Assembly: GCF_900103265.1 (NCBI RefSeq)
Contig: NZ_FMWX01000002.1
Span: 1 to 64,000, forward strand
DNA length: 64,000 nt
Direction of reading: 5' to 3'
From: Sphingomonas sp. NFR15
Lineage (GTDB): Bacteria > Pseudomonadota > Alphaproteobacteria > Sphingomonadales > Sphingomonadaceae
Of the stretch, positions 1 through 8,947 are shown in pieces. The first letter of the stretch is position 1; each line of letters opens with the position of its first letter. A model generated the notes under the pieces. It saw only the letters and a program-made list of their open reading frames with translations, made no database searches and had not been told where the DNA came from. Position numbers and translations under genes: made by a program.

Positions 1-306
1 GGCAGCGAGTTCATCTCACGCGACCTGGACCTGTGGGCGTACACCCGCGGTGTCGTGCTCGACTTCAGTAGGCCGGGGAAGCCGACCGACAATGCGTTCA
101 TCGAATCGTTCAACGGCAAGTTCCGGGCGGAGTGCCTGAACCAGCACTGGTTCATGAGCCTCGACGACGCGGTCCGAAAATGCGAGGCTTGGCGTAGAGA
201 CTATAACGAGGTGCGGCCACACAGCGCGATCGGCAACAAGGTGCCGATATCGCTGGTGAACCGGTCAGCGGCACATGGCCCGCCGCTGCCGGTAGAAGCT
301 GGATGA
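1..306 (+). CDS. IS3-family transposase OrfB, C-terminal fragment
   Basis: The frame is open from base 1, so the 5' part lies outside the window. The visible 101 residues match the end of an rve/DDE integrase core. GSEF near the start is the tail of the usual DNGSEF segment around the second catalytic Asp. NAFIESFNGKFRAECL contains the catalytic Glu (residue 35 of the visible part), and YNEVRPHSAIG is the typical IS3 C-terminal signature. The protein would cut and join the ends of the element. No stop or frameshift is seen in the visible part, so this copy may be intact. Confidence 0.9.
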   Translation, partial: GSEFISRDLDLWAYTRGVVLDFSRPGKPTDNAFIESFNGKFRAECLNQHWFMSLDDAVRKCEAWRRDYNEVRPHSAIGNKVPISLVNRSAAHGPPLPVEAG

Positions 307-393
307 CACCCGGCTGGGTGGTCCAAGAACGGGTAGCGGCTCAAGAAAGCCGGTTTTCTCGTAAAGACCGGACCAGAGAGGGGGGTGAGGTCA
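1..393 (+). mobile_element. IS3-family insertion sequence, right end only
   Basis: The window opens inside an insertion sequence. It contains the C-terminal part of an IS3-type transposase (1-306) followed by about 87 bp of non-coding end. The sequence at 380-393 (ggggggtgaggtca) reads TGACCTCACCCCCC on the other strand, which resembles terminal inverted repeats of the IS407-like group of IS3. I therefore place the element's edge near 393. The left half, the matching repeat and any target duplication lie outside the window, so the edge is an estimate. Confidence 0.7.
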
Positions 394-635
394 TTTCCGG
401 ATCGGTCAGTTTCGCGTGCCGCAAGATCGAAACTGTGAGAAACGGACAATCGAGCCGCAAGCTGTATCCGCCGAAATTCTACCGGCGGCAACGTCCCCAA
501 ACGTTAACGAAAATCCAAAGGCATATTGGCGAGCGGCCGTGCAAAACGACCACTGGACGAGGCGTACTTAGAAGGTGATAATCCGGCGGCAGCTACTACT
601 TTCATCGAAGGTCTGCGCATGAAGACACATTCGCC
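394..635. other. Intergenic spacer between IS end and cytochrome gene
   Basis: I see no convincing gene in these 242 bases. A 6-bp inverted repeat (CCGCCG at 468-473, CGGCGG at 483-488, 9-nt loop) is the only clear structure. The promoter of the cytochrome/molybdoenzyme operon should be here unless the IS supplies one. A short ATG frame at 619 stops after seven codons and is in a different frame from the cytochrome. Confidence 0.5.
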
Positions 636-1928
636 GTGCTGAAGCGCCTGCTTCTGGGCGCCGTCGTCGCGATCGTCGTCGGCATAAGCGCGTTTTGCGT
701 TTTCGCATGGCGGCCGGCGATCGCGGAGATCCCTCAGCCCGCCCGCGACAGCTTTGCCCCCGCGCTCGTCGCCCGAGGCGAAGTGCTGGCGAGCGCGGGA
801 TATTGCGCGTCTTGCCACACCGCCAAAGGCGGCAAGCCCTTCGCGGGCGGCTATCCGATGGCAACGCAGTTCGGCACGATCTATTCGACCAACATCACGC
901 CCGATCCCGAGACCGGGATCGGCAAATGGTCCGAGCCGGCGTTCCGGCGGGCGATGCACGAGGGCGTCTCGCGCAACGGCGCCCACCTGTTCCCGGCGTT
1001 TCCGTACGACCATTTCACCAAGCTGACCGACGCCGATGTCGCGGCGCTCTATGCCTATTTCATGACGCGGACGCCTGTGCGCCAGGACGCCAGCGACAAC
1101 ACCGTCCCCTTTCCCTTGAACATCCGCTTGTTGCAGGCGGGGTGGAAATTCCTGTTCTTCACCCCCGGCCGCTTCCGCGCCGAACCGGCGCAAAGCGCGG
1201 CGTGGAACCGCGGCGCGTATTTGGCCGAGGGGCTCAGCCACTGTGGTGCTTGCCACACGCCGCGCGGCATGCTCGGCGCCGAGATCAAGAGCCGCGCTTT
1301 CGCCGGCGCCCCGATCGACGGCTGGATCGCACCGCCGCTCGACAACACCAACCCCTCGCCGGTGCCGTGGACGCAGGCCGAACTCGTTGCGTATCTGAGC
1401 ACCGGCATTAGCCGATACCACGGTACTGCGGCCGGACCGATGGGCGCCGTGCCGCGCGGTCTTTCGCATCTGCCGGCGGCTGATGTCGGCGCGATCGCCA
1501 CCTATTTCGCCAGCCGCAACGGATCGGCAGGCCATGACAGGCGGGGTGAGGCCGCGATCGCCAAGGCGATGGCGGCGGACAAGGTCGGCACTGGCCTGAC
1601 CTACGATCCCGCCGCGCGCCTCTATACGAGCGCGTGCGCGTCGTGCCACTATAACGGTCGGCAGTTGAACCCGTTACGCCCTGATCTGGCGCTCAACAGT
1701 GCCGTGAATTTGGATGATCCGACCAACCTGATCCGCGTCATTCTGTACGGGGTGAGCGCACGGGACGGTGCGCCGGGCGTGGTCATGCCAGGGTTCGCGC
1801 GCGGCTTCACAGACGCGGACGTCGCCCGAATCGCCGCCTATCTGCGCGCCACGCGGACCGGCAAGCCGGCGTGGTCCGATCTCGAGACCAAAGTTGCCAC
1901 CATCCGCGCGCAGGGCCAGGGCCAATGA
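636..1928 (+). CDS. Triheme cytochrome c subunit of a molybdenum hydroxylase/dehydrogenase
   Basis: Protein of 430 residues starting with GTG. It has an N-terminal membrane or signal segment (residues 3-25) and three haem-binding CxxCH sites: C57/C60/H61, C203/C206/H207 and C334/C337/H338. This three-domain arrangement is that of the cytochrome subunits of membrane alcohol and aldehyde dehydrogenases, and of cytochromes paired with IorAB-type hydroxylases. It should take electrons from the iron-sulfur subunit and pass them to the respiratory chain at the periplasmic face of the inner membrane. Its stop overlaps the start of the next gene (ATGA), so the three genes form one operon. The GTG start is chosen because nearby ATG codons are out of frame; the ribosome site is weak. 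Confidence 0.85.
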   Translation: MLKRLLLGAVVAIVVGISAFCVFAWRPAIAEIPQPARDSFAPALVARGEVLASAGYCASCHTAKGGKPFAGGYPMATQFGTIYSTNITPDPETGIGKWSEPAFRRAMHEGVSRNGAHLFPAFPYDHFTKLTDADVAALYAYFMTRTPVRQDASDNTVPFPLNIRLLQAGWKFLFFTPGRFRAEPAQSAAWNRGAYLAEGLSHCGACHTPRGMLGAEIKSRAFAGAPIDGWIAPPLDNTNPSPVPWTQAELVAYLSTGISRYHGTAAGPMGAVPRGLSHLPAADVGAIATYFASRNGSAGHDRRGEAAIAKAMAADKVGTGLTYDPAARLYTSACASCHYNGRQLNPLRPDLALNSAVNLDDPTNLIRVILYGVSARDGAPGVVMPGFARGFTDADVARIAAYLRATRTGKPAWSDLETKVATIRAQGQGQ

Positions 1929-2389
1929 CCAGTTTCACCATCAACGGCCGCGCGGTGACCACCGACGTGGAGGATGACACCCCGCTACTTTGGGTGATCC
2001 GGGACGCGATCGGCCTGACCGGCACCAAATTCGGCTGCGGGATCGGCATGTGTGGCGCTTGCACCGTCCATGTCGGCGGTCGCGCTACGCGATCGTGCAT
2101 CACCCCGCTCGCGGCGGTCGAGGGCGCCGCCGTAACCACCATCGAGGGCCTCGACCCAGCCTCGAACCATCCGCTTCAGCGGGCGTGGCGCGAACTGCAG
2201 GTGCCGCAATGCGGCTACTGCCAATCGGGCCAGATCATGCAGGCCGCAGCGATGCTACAGGATTTCCCCGCGCCCAGCGACGCGGAAATCGACGCGGTGA
2301 TGACCGGCAGCCTGTGCCGCTGCATGACCTACGTTCGCATCCGTGCGGCGATCAAGCAGGCAGCCGCCGAGATGGGATCGAAGGCATGA
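1925..2389 (+). CDS. iorA: (2Fe-2S) subunit, isoquinoline 1-oxidoreductase alpha-type
   Basis: Small iron-sulfur subunit of 154 residues. The plant-type 2Fe-2S cluster motif is CGIGMCGAC followed by a further Cys in RSCITPL. The second cluster uses CGYC and CRC in the C-terminal helical domain ([10 protein letters not shown] and GSLCRCM), so all eight Cys of the xanthine-oxidase family small subunit are present. It shuttles electrons from the molybdopterin subunit to the cytochrome. It overlaps its neighbours by ATGA at both ends. The substrate cannot be read from the sequence: the family includes isoquinoline, nicotinate and aldehyde oxidoreductases. Confidence 0.9.
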   Translation: MTSFTINGRAVTTDVEDDTPLLWVIRDAIGLTGTKFGCGIGMCGACTVHVGGRATRSCITPLAAVEGAAVTTIEGLDPASNHPLQRAWRELQVPQCGYCQSGQIMQAAAMLQDFPAPSDAEIDAVMTGSLCRCMTYVRIRAAIKQAAAEMGSKA

Positions 2390-4695
2390 GCCGCCTCCCC
2401 ACCCGCAGCGACGGAGCGTCACCTTTCAGCCGTCGCAGCTTCCTGGTGGCGAGCGGCGCGGCGGGGGTCGCGTTCGGCTTCTCGCGTGTGATCGCGGCGA
2501 TCGACCCGGCGGTGCCGGGCAGCGTGCCGGCGCCCCCGACCGGCCCGTTGTTCGAGCCGACGATGTGGTTCGGCATCGATGCAGCCGGGATCGTCACCGT
2601 CAACATCATCCGCGCCGAGATGGGCCAGCATGTCGGCACCGCGCTCGCGCGCATCCTCGCCGACGAGCTCGAGGCGGACTGGGACAAGGTCCGCATCGTT
2701 CACGTCGATAGCGATCCCAAATGGGGCCTGATGGTTACCGGGGGAAGCTGGTCGGTGTGGCAGACCTTCCCGGTGTTCAGCCAGGCGGGCGCCGCGGGGC
2801 GGATCGCGCTGATCGAAGCCGGCGCCAAATTGATGGGCGCCAATCCGGCCAAGTGCACCGCGAAGGGCGGCGCGGTTCATTTCGGCGGGCGCTCGGTGAC
2901 CTATGGCGACATCGCTAGAACCGGCGCGGTGGCGCGGCAGTTCACCCCCGACGAGCTCAAGGCGCTGCCGATCAAGCCGGTCAAGGACCGCCGGCTGATC
3001 GGGCGCGAAACGCACAGCCTCGACATCGACGCCAAGACCAATGGCACCGCGATCTACGGCATCGACGCGACGCTGCCGGGCATGGTCTATGCCCGCCCCA
3101 AGCTGCCGCCGACCCGCAACGGGTCCAAGGTCGTGTCGGTCGATGACGCCGCCGCCAAAAAAGTGAAGGGATATCTGCGCTATCTGGTACTCGATGATCC
3201 ATCGGACACCGTACCCGGGTGGGTGATGGTGATCGCCAGCTCCTACTACGCCGCGCTCAAGGCGACCGACCTGCTCCAAGTCGTCTGGACCCCCGGCCCC
3301 GGCGCGGACGTGACCGAACAGACGCTTCAGGACCATGCCCGCGCGCTGGTCGCCAGGGCCGATGGCGGCATCCAGCTCGACATCGCCGACGATGACAGCA
3401 CGCCCGATTTCGGCGCCGCCGCTGCGACCACGATCGAGCAGATCTACACCACCGCGACCGTTCTCCATTTCCAGCTCGAGCCGCTCAACGCGCTCGCCTT
3501 CGAGAAGGACGGCGTGTTCGAGATTCATACGGGCAATCAGTGGCAGAGCCTGATTCTGCCGACGCTCGCCAAGGCGCTGGCCGTGCCCGAGACCAAGGTG
3601 GTGTTACGAAGCTATCTGCTCGGCGGCGGCTTCGGCCGGCGACTCAACGGCGATTATACGATCCCCGCCGCGCTTGCCACCAAGGCGCTCGGCCGTCCGG
3701 TGAAGATGATCCTCACCCGTGAAGATGACGTGCGTTTCGATTCGGTGCGCTCGCCCTCGGTGCAACGCCTGCGCATGCGTTTCGACGACGGCGGCCAGAT
3801 CCAGGCGATGGAGCATCACGCCTGCGCGGGCTGGCCGACGCAGGTGATCGGCGGTCCCACGCTGCTCGCCAAGACCAAGAAGGGCGGCCAGTATGATCCG
3901 TTCGCGATCTCAGGTGCGGACCATTGGTACGACGTCGGCCACCAGAAGGTGCGCGCGGTCGCCAACGATCTCGCCAACACCACCTTCCGTCCCGGCTGGC
4001 TGCGCTCGGTTGGGCCGGGCTGGACAAACTGGGCGCTGGAGAGTTTCATCGACGAGGCGGCGCACCACACCAAGTCCGATCCGGTGGCGTTTCGCCTGAA
4101 GCTGCTCACCGGCAAGGGGCGTAACGCTGGCTCCGCGCCGAACGCGGTCGGCGGCGCGCTCCGCCAGGCCGAGGTGGTGCGCCGCGTCGCCGAAAAAGCC
4201 GGCTGGGGGAGCAAACGTCCGGCCGACACCGGGCTCGGCATCGCCACCAGCTTCGGACAGGAGCGCGACATGCCGACCTGGGTAGCGTGCGCTGCGCAGG
4301 TCCATGTCGACCGCGCCACGGGCATCGTTCGCGTCGAGAAGCTGACGCTGGTGGTGGACGCGGGCACGATCGTGGATCCGGACGGCGCGCTGGCGCAGGT
4401 TCAGGGCGGTGCGCTGTGGGGCCTCAGCATGGCGCTGCACGAAGGCACCGAATTCGTCGCGGGCCAGGTGAAGGACACCAATCTCAACACCTACAACCCG
4501 CTGCGCATCGCCGACACGCCAGACATCGACGTAAGTTTTGTCGAGAGTGAGAACGTTCCGGTCGGGTTGGGCGAACCCGCCACCACGGTCGTCGCCCCTG
4601 CGATCGGAAATGCGATCTACGCCGCGATCGGAGTGAGGTTGCGCCATATCCCGATTTCGCCCGCAGCAGTCCTGTCGGGATTGAACGCGAAGTAA
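2386..4695 (+). CDS. iorB: Molybdopterin-binding subunit, isoquinoline 1-oxidoreductase beta-type
   Basis: Large catalytic subunit of 769 residues. It opens with a twin-arginine signal ([18 protein letters not shown]), so the folded cofactor-loaded enzyme is exported to the periplasm by Tat. LLGGGFGRR is the conserved molybdopterin loop of single-polypeptide IorB-type subunits. GLGEPA near the C-terminus carries the catalytic base Glu of the xanthine-oxidase family. It hydroxylates N-heterocycles or oxidises aldehydes using water-derived oxygen. The start is fixed by the ATGA overlap with the iron-sulfur subunit; reading further upstream would run through that gene in another frame. The moaA gene at 45378 belongs to the cofactor pathway it needs. 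Confidence 0.9.
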   Translation: MSRLPTRSDGASPFSRRSFLVASGAAGVAFGFSRVIAAIDPAVPGSVPAPPTGPLFEPTMWFGIDAAGIVTVNIIRAEMGQHVGTALARILADELEADWDKVRIVHVDSDPKWGLMVTGGSWSVWQTFPVFSQAGAAGRIALIEAGAKLMGANPAKCTAKGGAVHFGGRSVTYGDIARTGAVARQFTPDELKALPIKPVKDRRLIGRETHSLDIDAKTNGTAIYGIDATLPGMVYARPKLPPTRNGSKVVSVDDAAAKKVKGYLRYLVLDDPSDTVPGWVMVIASSYYAALKATDLLQVVWTPGPGADVTEQTLQDHARALVARADGGIQLDIADDDSTPDFGAAAATTIEQIYTTATVLHFQLEPLNALAFEKDGVFEIHTGNQWQSLILPTLAKALAVPETKVVLRSYLLGGGFGRRLNGDYTIPAALATKALGRPVKMILTREDDVRFDSVRSPSVQRLRMRFDDGGQIQAMEHHACAGWPTQVIGGPTLLAKTKKGGQYDPFAISGADHWYDVGHQKVRAVANDLANTTFRPGWLRSVGPGWTNWALESFIDEAAHHTKSDPVAFRLKLLTGKGRNAGSAPNAVGGALRQAEVVRRVAEKAGWGSKRPADTGLGIATSFGQERDMPTWVACAAQVHVDRATGIVRVEKLTLVVDAGTIVDPDGALAQVQGGALWGLSMALHEGTEFVAGQVKDTNLNTYNPLRIADTPDIDVSFVESENVPVGLGEPATTVVAPAIGNAIYAAIGVRLRHIPISPAAVLSGLNAK

Positions 4696-4793
4696 AGTGA
4701 TCATGCCGACACGGATTCCACGTCAATCGGCCTGACACGAAGCGACTGTCTCCAAAGGCCAACTCGTAGGCGTTCGATCAAGGGAGGGAAAAG

Positions 4794-5684
4794 ATGAACC
4801 GCTTCGTGCTGATGCCGCTTGCAATGATGGCGACTGTTTTCTCGTCGCCGGCTGTGTCGGCACCGGCGCAGATCGGGCCGGCGGCAACGTCGTTACGTGT
4901 GGGCAACTCCACCGTCATCGCGTTACGGGACATGCTGAACATCGTCCCGAATGACGGCTCGGTGTTCGGGAAGGACGTCGGTTCGAAGCAGGTGGCCGCT
5001 GCGCTCTCGGAAGCCGGGGCGCCGACGGACAGGATCACGCTCGGCGTCGATGCCCTCTTCGTCCGACAGTCCGGACGAAACGTGCTGATCGACACGGGCC
5101 TGGGCCCGAAGGCCGGCGGGGCCTTGATGGCGAGCCTCGCCAAAGCCGGAGTAAAACCAGACGCGATCAGCGATATACTCATCACCCATTCGCACGGCGA
5201 TCATGTCGGCGGCCTAGTGACCGCTACGGGAGCCCGCGCGTTTCCAAAAGCGGCCATCCACATGTCCGCGGCGGAATGGGTGTGGATGCAACAGAAGGGA
5301 GATCCGGCGCTCGTGGCCGCGATCTCGGCGCGGATGAAGACCTTCCAGATAGGTGCCACGGTGTTGCCGGGCATCGTCGCGGTCGGGATAGCCGGGCACA
5401 CACCGGGTCATGTCGCTTTCCAGATCGGCACCGGTGGCAGCCGTCTCTTGGACATCGGCGACTTGGCGCACAGCGCGATCCTATCGCTCGGTCATCCCGC
5501 GTGGATCATCGGCTACGATACGGACGGACTCGCGGGGCGGAAAAGTCGCGAAGCTTGGCTCGCGCGACTTGCCGCCAGCGGCGAACGCGTATTCGCCCCG
5601 CACTTCCCCTTTCCAGGCATCGGAAGGATCAAGCGGCAGGGTGGCGCGTATGCGTGGCAACCCGACGTTCGGGGAATTGACTGA
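4794..5684 (+). CDS. Secreted MBL-fold metallo-hydrolase
   Basis: Protein of 296 residues with an N-terminal signal peptide (hydrophobic residues 4-20, ending at VSA). The metallo-beta-lactamase fold is shown by THSHGDHVGG (H132, H134, D136, H137), GHTPGH and DIGD, and by a late His in APHFPFPG. This pattern binds two metals and is closer to lactonase or quorum-quenching type MBL hydrolases than to classical beta-lactamases. A strong Shine-Dalgarno (gggaggga) precedes the ATG. It follows the molybdoenzyme genes by 98 bp and may be co-transcribed. The substrate is unknown; a lactone or ester formed downstream of the hydroxylase is one possibility. Confidence 0.8.
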   Translation: MNRFVLMPLAMMATVFSSPAVSAPAQIGPAATSLRVGNSTVIALRDMLNIVPNDGSVFGKDVGSKQVAAALSEAGAPTDRITLGVDALFVRQSGRNVLIDTGLGPKAGGALMASLAKAGVKPDAISDILITHSHGDHVGGLVTATGARAFPKAAIHMSAAEWVWMQQKGDPALVAAISARMKTFQIGATVLPGIVAVGIAGHTPGHVAFQIGTGGSRLLDIGDLAHSAILSLGHPAWIIGYDTDGLAGRKSREAWLARLAASGERVFAPHFPFPGIGRIKRQGGAYAWQPDVRGID

Positions 5685-5784
5685 AGGTTGAGCTCTTTTC
5701 TGCCGGACATGATTGGAAGAAAGTGAGAGCGTTCGGGTATGAGGCGCCGCGCCAAGTTGAAGCGATGTGCGCGGTGCCTTGCCG

Positions 5785-8700
5785 TTAAACCTGCCGATGC
5801 GGATGCCAGTGGTCTGCGCAGCATGACGTTCTTCCGCTTTCAACATAGGCGGCGGTTTCCCAGAAATGATGAGCATGCCCGTCCCGCGCGGGGAGTTCGC
5901 GGTTGCGAACGGCGCTATGCGCGGGCGCGGCGAAAGGCGCCATCAAGTCTTCGGGCGTGTGGACATAACCGTTGGCGATCACCTTGCGAACCGCCGCGGC
6001 ATCCTCGATCCGCGTCAGGGGGTCGCCTTCGACCAGCACGAGATCGGCGAGCATGCCGGGCGCGATCCGGCCGATCGGCTCGGCAAGGAACGCGCCGGCG
6101 TTGCTGGTCGCGGTCTTCAACGCATCGACCGGAGCGATGCCGAACTTGACCATGCCGCGCAGATTGAGGTGAAGGCTGATCGCGACCAAGTCGATCGGCG
6201 CGTCGGTGCCCGAGATCACGCTTCCGCCGAGTGCCATGGTCTGCTGAATCTGCGCCACCTGGCGGCGCAGCGAGGTGAGGAACGTGTTCGGATCGCCATC
6301 GCGCATGGCTGCGACGCGCTGCATCAATTTGGCATATTCCCATGGTGGAAACAGCGTCTTGATGCGGGCGTCGCGCGCCAGCCCGTCATCCTCGCGCAGC
6401 AGCACGCTCGCCACGAACAGCGTCGGTGTGCGGCCGGCGTGCGCAGCGGCAAACAGCCCGTTGACGTCCTGATAGCCGCCGCCGCCGGTGGTGATGGTGC
6501 GCGAATAGCCATAACGGTTGGTCGCGCCGAGATGCTCCATGCCGTCCATGCCGCTGAGCAGGGCCGGATAATGGTAATGCGAGCTGAGGTGCATGCCCAT
6601 CGCATGCGCTTGCGCGACGACCTCCTTCTGGACATCGTGACGCAGCCGCACATAGGTCTTGACCATGTCATAATCGAGCGCCTTCGCGCGCGACAGCTCG
6701 AGCGCCATCTGCCCCGGCTCGGTGACGGGCCGCATGAAGTTATAGTAGATGCGCGATCCGTCGACCGCCTCGCCCGTCGCGAAATGGCGCGCGGCGACGC
6801 GCTTGCCGCTCTGAATCGCCTCGCGATCCTCGACCATGTGATAGGCGGGCGCGCCCGGGCTGCGCGTCGCGGTGACGCCCATCGCGAGCCAGATCCTGCC
6901 CATGCGGTCGCCGTAATTATAGCCCTGCATCTGGCGGTGCGTGTGCATGTCGACGAGCCCCGGCATCAGCGTGAACCCAGCCCCATCTTCGACCTTTGCG
7001 TTGACGTCGCTTGCGCTGCCTGCAGCGGCGACGGCGGCGATGCGATTGCCGTCGAGGATGATGTCGGCAGGCCCGGAATAGCCGGCGCTGGTGCCATCCC
7101 AATACCGAGCAACGCGCAGGATCGTTCGATCCTTCGGCTTGGCATTTGCCCAGGTCAACCGGCACGGGACCGTGACGGCCGCGCCGCCGGTCACGGGCAC
7201 GATCTTCAACGCGCCGTTGCTGAGGTACAGCAGACGGCGCGAGTCACCGCTCCAGCTCGGCGCGTCGGTCACGTCGCTGGTAATCCTCTGCGGTGCCCCC
7301 GCAGAGCTGCCGTCGGGATTCACCGCGACCGTCCACAGGTTGCTGGCGAAGACATAGGCCATCGTCTTGCCGTCCGGCGACCATACCGGCCCGTCGAGGC
7401 CACGCACGCCCAACGACTTGCCCGGCGCAACCGGGGTGTAGCGGCCTTTGCCGGTCGCGACATCGACGGTCAGCATTTCCGAATGGCCCTCGCGGTAGCG
7501 CGCGCTAACGGGTTTGAAGGCGGCATAAGCGATGGTCAACCCATCGGGACCGAAGCTCGGCCGGCCGGGTTCCCACAGCGCGTTGAAAACCTTGCGCACC
7601 GCGCCGCTCGCCACATCGACGGTGTGCAGCGCGCCGTCCTGATCGAGGAAAGCGATCGTCTTGCCGTCTTGCGACCAGCTTGGCGATACCGCGCCTTGAT
7701 TGGGCAGGTTGGTGAGTTGCCGCTCCGCACCGCTCGCCATATCGCGCAACCAGATGTCGAGCGTACCGCCGCGATCGCAGGCATAGGCCAGCCATTTGCC
7801 ATCGGGCGACCAGGCGGGGTCCACCTTGTACCAGGGGTCCGCGACCAGCGGTTTGGGCACGCCGCCGATGGTCAGCACATACAGATCGTTGAGCGCGCCG
7901 AAAACGATCTGCCGCCCGTCCGGGGAGAGTTGCGGACCGACGATGCCGACGACCGGCTTGGGCGTGGTACTGTCGAAATCGCGCGTCTTCTTCTTGTAGG
8001 CGGGGGTCGCGACCGGCACCGCGCATTTGATCGCGACGACGCTCCTGCCGCCCGCCGACCAGCGCCGGATCTTGCCGCCCGATCCGTACAGGAAGTCCTT
8101 GCCGATCCACGCCGGGCGGAACGGGTAAAGATCTTCGCCGACGATCACGTCCTTGCCATCCACGACGAGCGTGACCCCCTTGCTGTCTATCCGGGTGAAG
8201 GCGATCCGCCCGTCGGGCGCGAAGCTCGGCGCGTGCAGTTCGGACGCGTGAAATCGGTCGGTCGAAACCGGAACCGACGCAACCATCTGCGCCGCGCCGC
8301 CGCCGATGTCCGCCACCATCAGCCGAGTGCCGTCCGCGATATAGGCGAGGCGCTGGCCATCGGGCGACCAGCACGGTTCCGAATCCTGCGATGTTCCGGT
8401 CGAGAACGGCGTCACGGCCCCGCTTGCCACATCGAGCAGGTAGATCGCATAGCGGCCGCCGGCGCGGTCACTGGAAAAGGCGATGGTCTTGCCATCGGGC
8501 GACCAGCGCGGCTCGCGGTCATCGCAACTGCCATCGGTATGCTGGACGAGCGCGCCGCCGGCGGCCGGCACGGTCCAGATGTGGAAGTTGCCGGTCCGAT
8601 AGGACTGGAAGGCGATGCGCCCGCCATCGGGCGACCAGTCGGGCTGGCCGAGATCGTCATAGGCGCCGGTCAGCTTGGTCGGTACGCCGCCGGTAATCGG

Positions 8701-8931
8701 CACCGTCCACAATATTCCGAGCAGGTCGAAGGCGAGATGGCTGCCATCGGGCGAGAGGGCGAGCGCGACGTTGGTCGCGTCTTCGACCACCACCGTCTTG
8801 ATCGCGGCCGGGGCCGCCCCGCCAGCGCCGCCGGCCGCGCTGGCAGCAGCGCCGGCGATCAACGCCCCCGCGCTGCCGGCCGCCAAGGTTTCGCGGCGCG
8901 TCAGCCCGCCGCGCGAATGCCTGTCCGTCAT
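5785..8931 (-). CDS. Amidohydrolase with N-terminal TolB-like propeller
   Basis: Protein of 1048 residues with two parts. After a Tat-like N-terminus (TRRETLAAGSAGALIAG) there are about ten PD40/TolB repeats of the form WSPDGxxIAF, giving a beta-propeller over roughly 600 residues. The C-terminal part is a metal-dependent amidohydrolase with HxH at H663/H665 (VDMHTHRQM), later His residues, and the catalytic Asp D910 in SGTDAP. Such fused proteins are exported and thought to hydrolyse cyclic or peptide-like amides. It directly follows the TonB-dependent receptor in the same direction (17 bp gap), so receptor and hydrolase probably handle one imported compound. The start at 8931 places the Tat-like region correctly. 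Confidence 0.85.
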   Translation of the reverse strand: MTDRHSRGGLTRRETLAAGSAGALIAGAAASAAGGAGGAAPAAIKTVVVEDATNVALALSPDGSHLAFDLLGILWTVPITGGVPTKLTGAYDDLGQPDWSPDGGRIAFQSYRTGNFHIWTVPAAGGALVQHTDGSCDDREPRWSPDGKTIAFSSDRAGGRYAIYLLDVASGAVTPFSTGTSQDSEPCWSPDGQRLAYIADGTRLMVADIGGGAAQMVASVPVSTDRFHASELHAPSFAPDGRIAFTRIDSKGVTLVVDGKDVIVGEDLYPFRPAWIGKDFLYGSGGKIRRWSAGGRSVVAIKCAVPVATPAYKKKTRDFDSTTPKPVVGIVGPQLSPDGRQIVFGALNDLYVLTIGGVPKPLVADPWYKVDPAWSPDGKWLAYACDRGGTLDIWLRDMASGAERQLTNLPNQGAVSPSWSQDGKTIAFLDQDGALHTVDVASGAVRKVFNALWEPGRPSFGPDGLTIAYAAFKPVSARYREGHSEMLTVDVATGKGRYTPVAPGKSLGVRGLDGPVWSPDGKTMAYVFASNLWTVAVNPDGSSAGAPQRITSDVTDAPSWSGDSRRLLYLSNGALKIVPVTGGAAVTVPCRLTWANAKPKDRTILRVARYWDGTSAGYSGPADIILDGNRIAAVAAAGSASDVNAKVEDGAGFTLMPGLVDMHTHRQMQGYNYGDRMGRIWLAMGVTATRSPGAPAYHMVEDREAIQSGKRVAARHFATGEAVDGSRIYYNFMRPVTEPGQMALELSRAKALDYDMVKTYVRLRHDVQKEVVAQAHAMGMHLSSHYHYPALLSGMDGMEHLGATNRYGYSRTITTGGGGYQDVNGLFAAAHAGRTPTLFVASVLLREDDGLARDARIKTLFPPWEYAKLMQRVAAMRDGDPNTFLTSLRRQVAQIQQTMALGGSVISGTDAPIDLVAISLHLNLRGMVKFGIAPVDALKTATSNAGAFLAEPIGRIAPGMLADLVLVEGDPLTRIEDAAAVRKVIANGYVHTPEDLMAPFAAPAHSAVRNRELPARDGHAHHFWETAAYVESGRTSCCADHWHPHRQV

Positions 8932-8947
8932 GTGCTTACTCCGCGCG

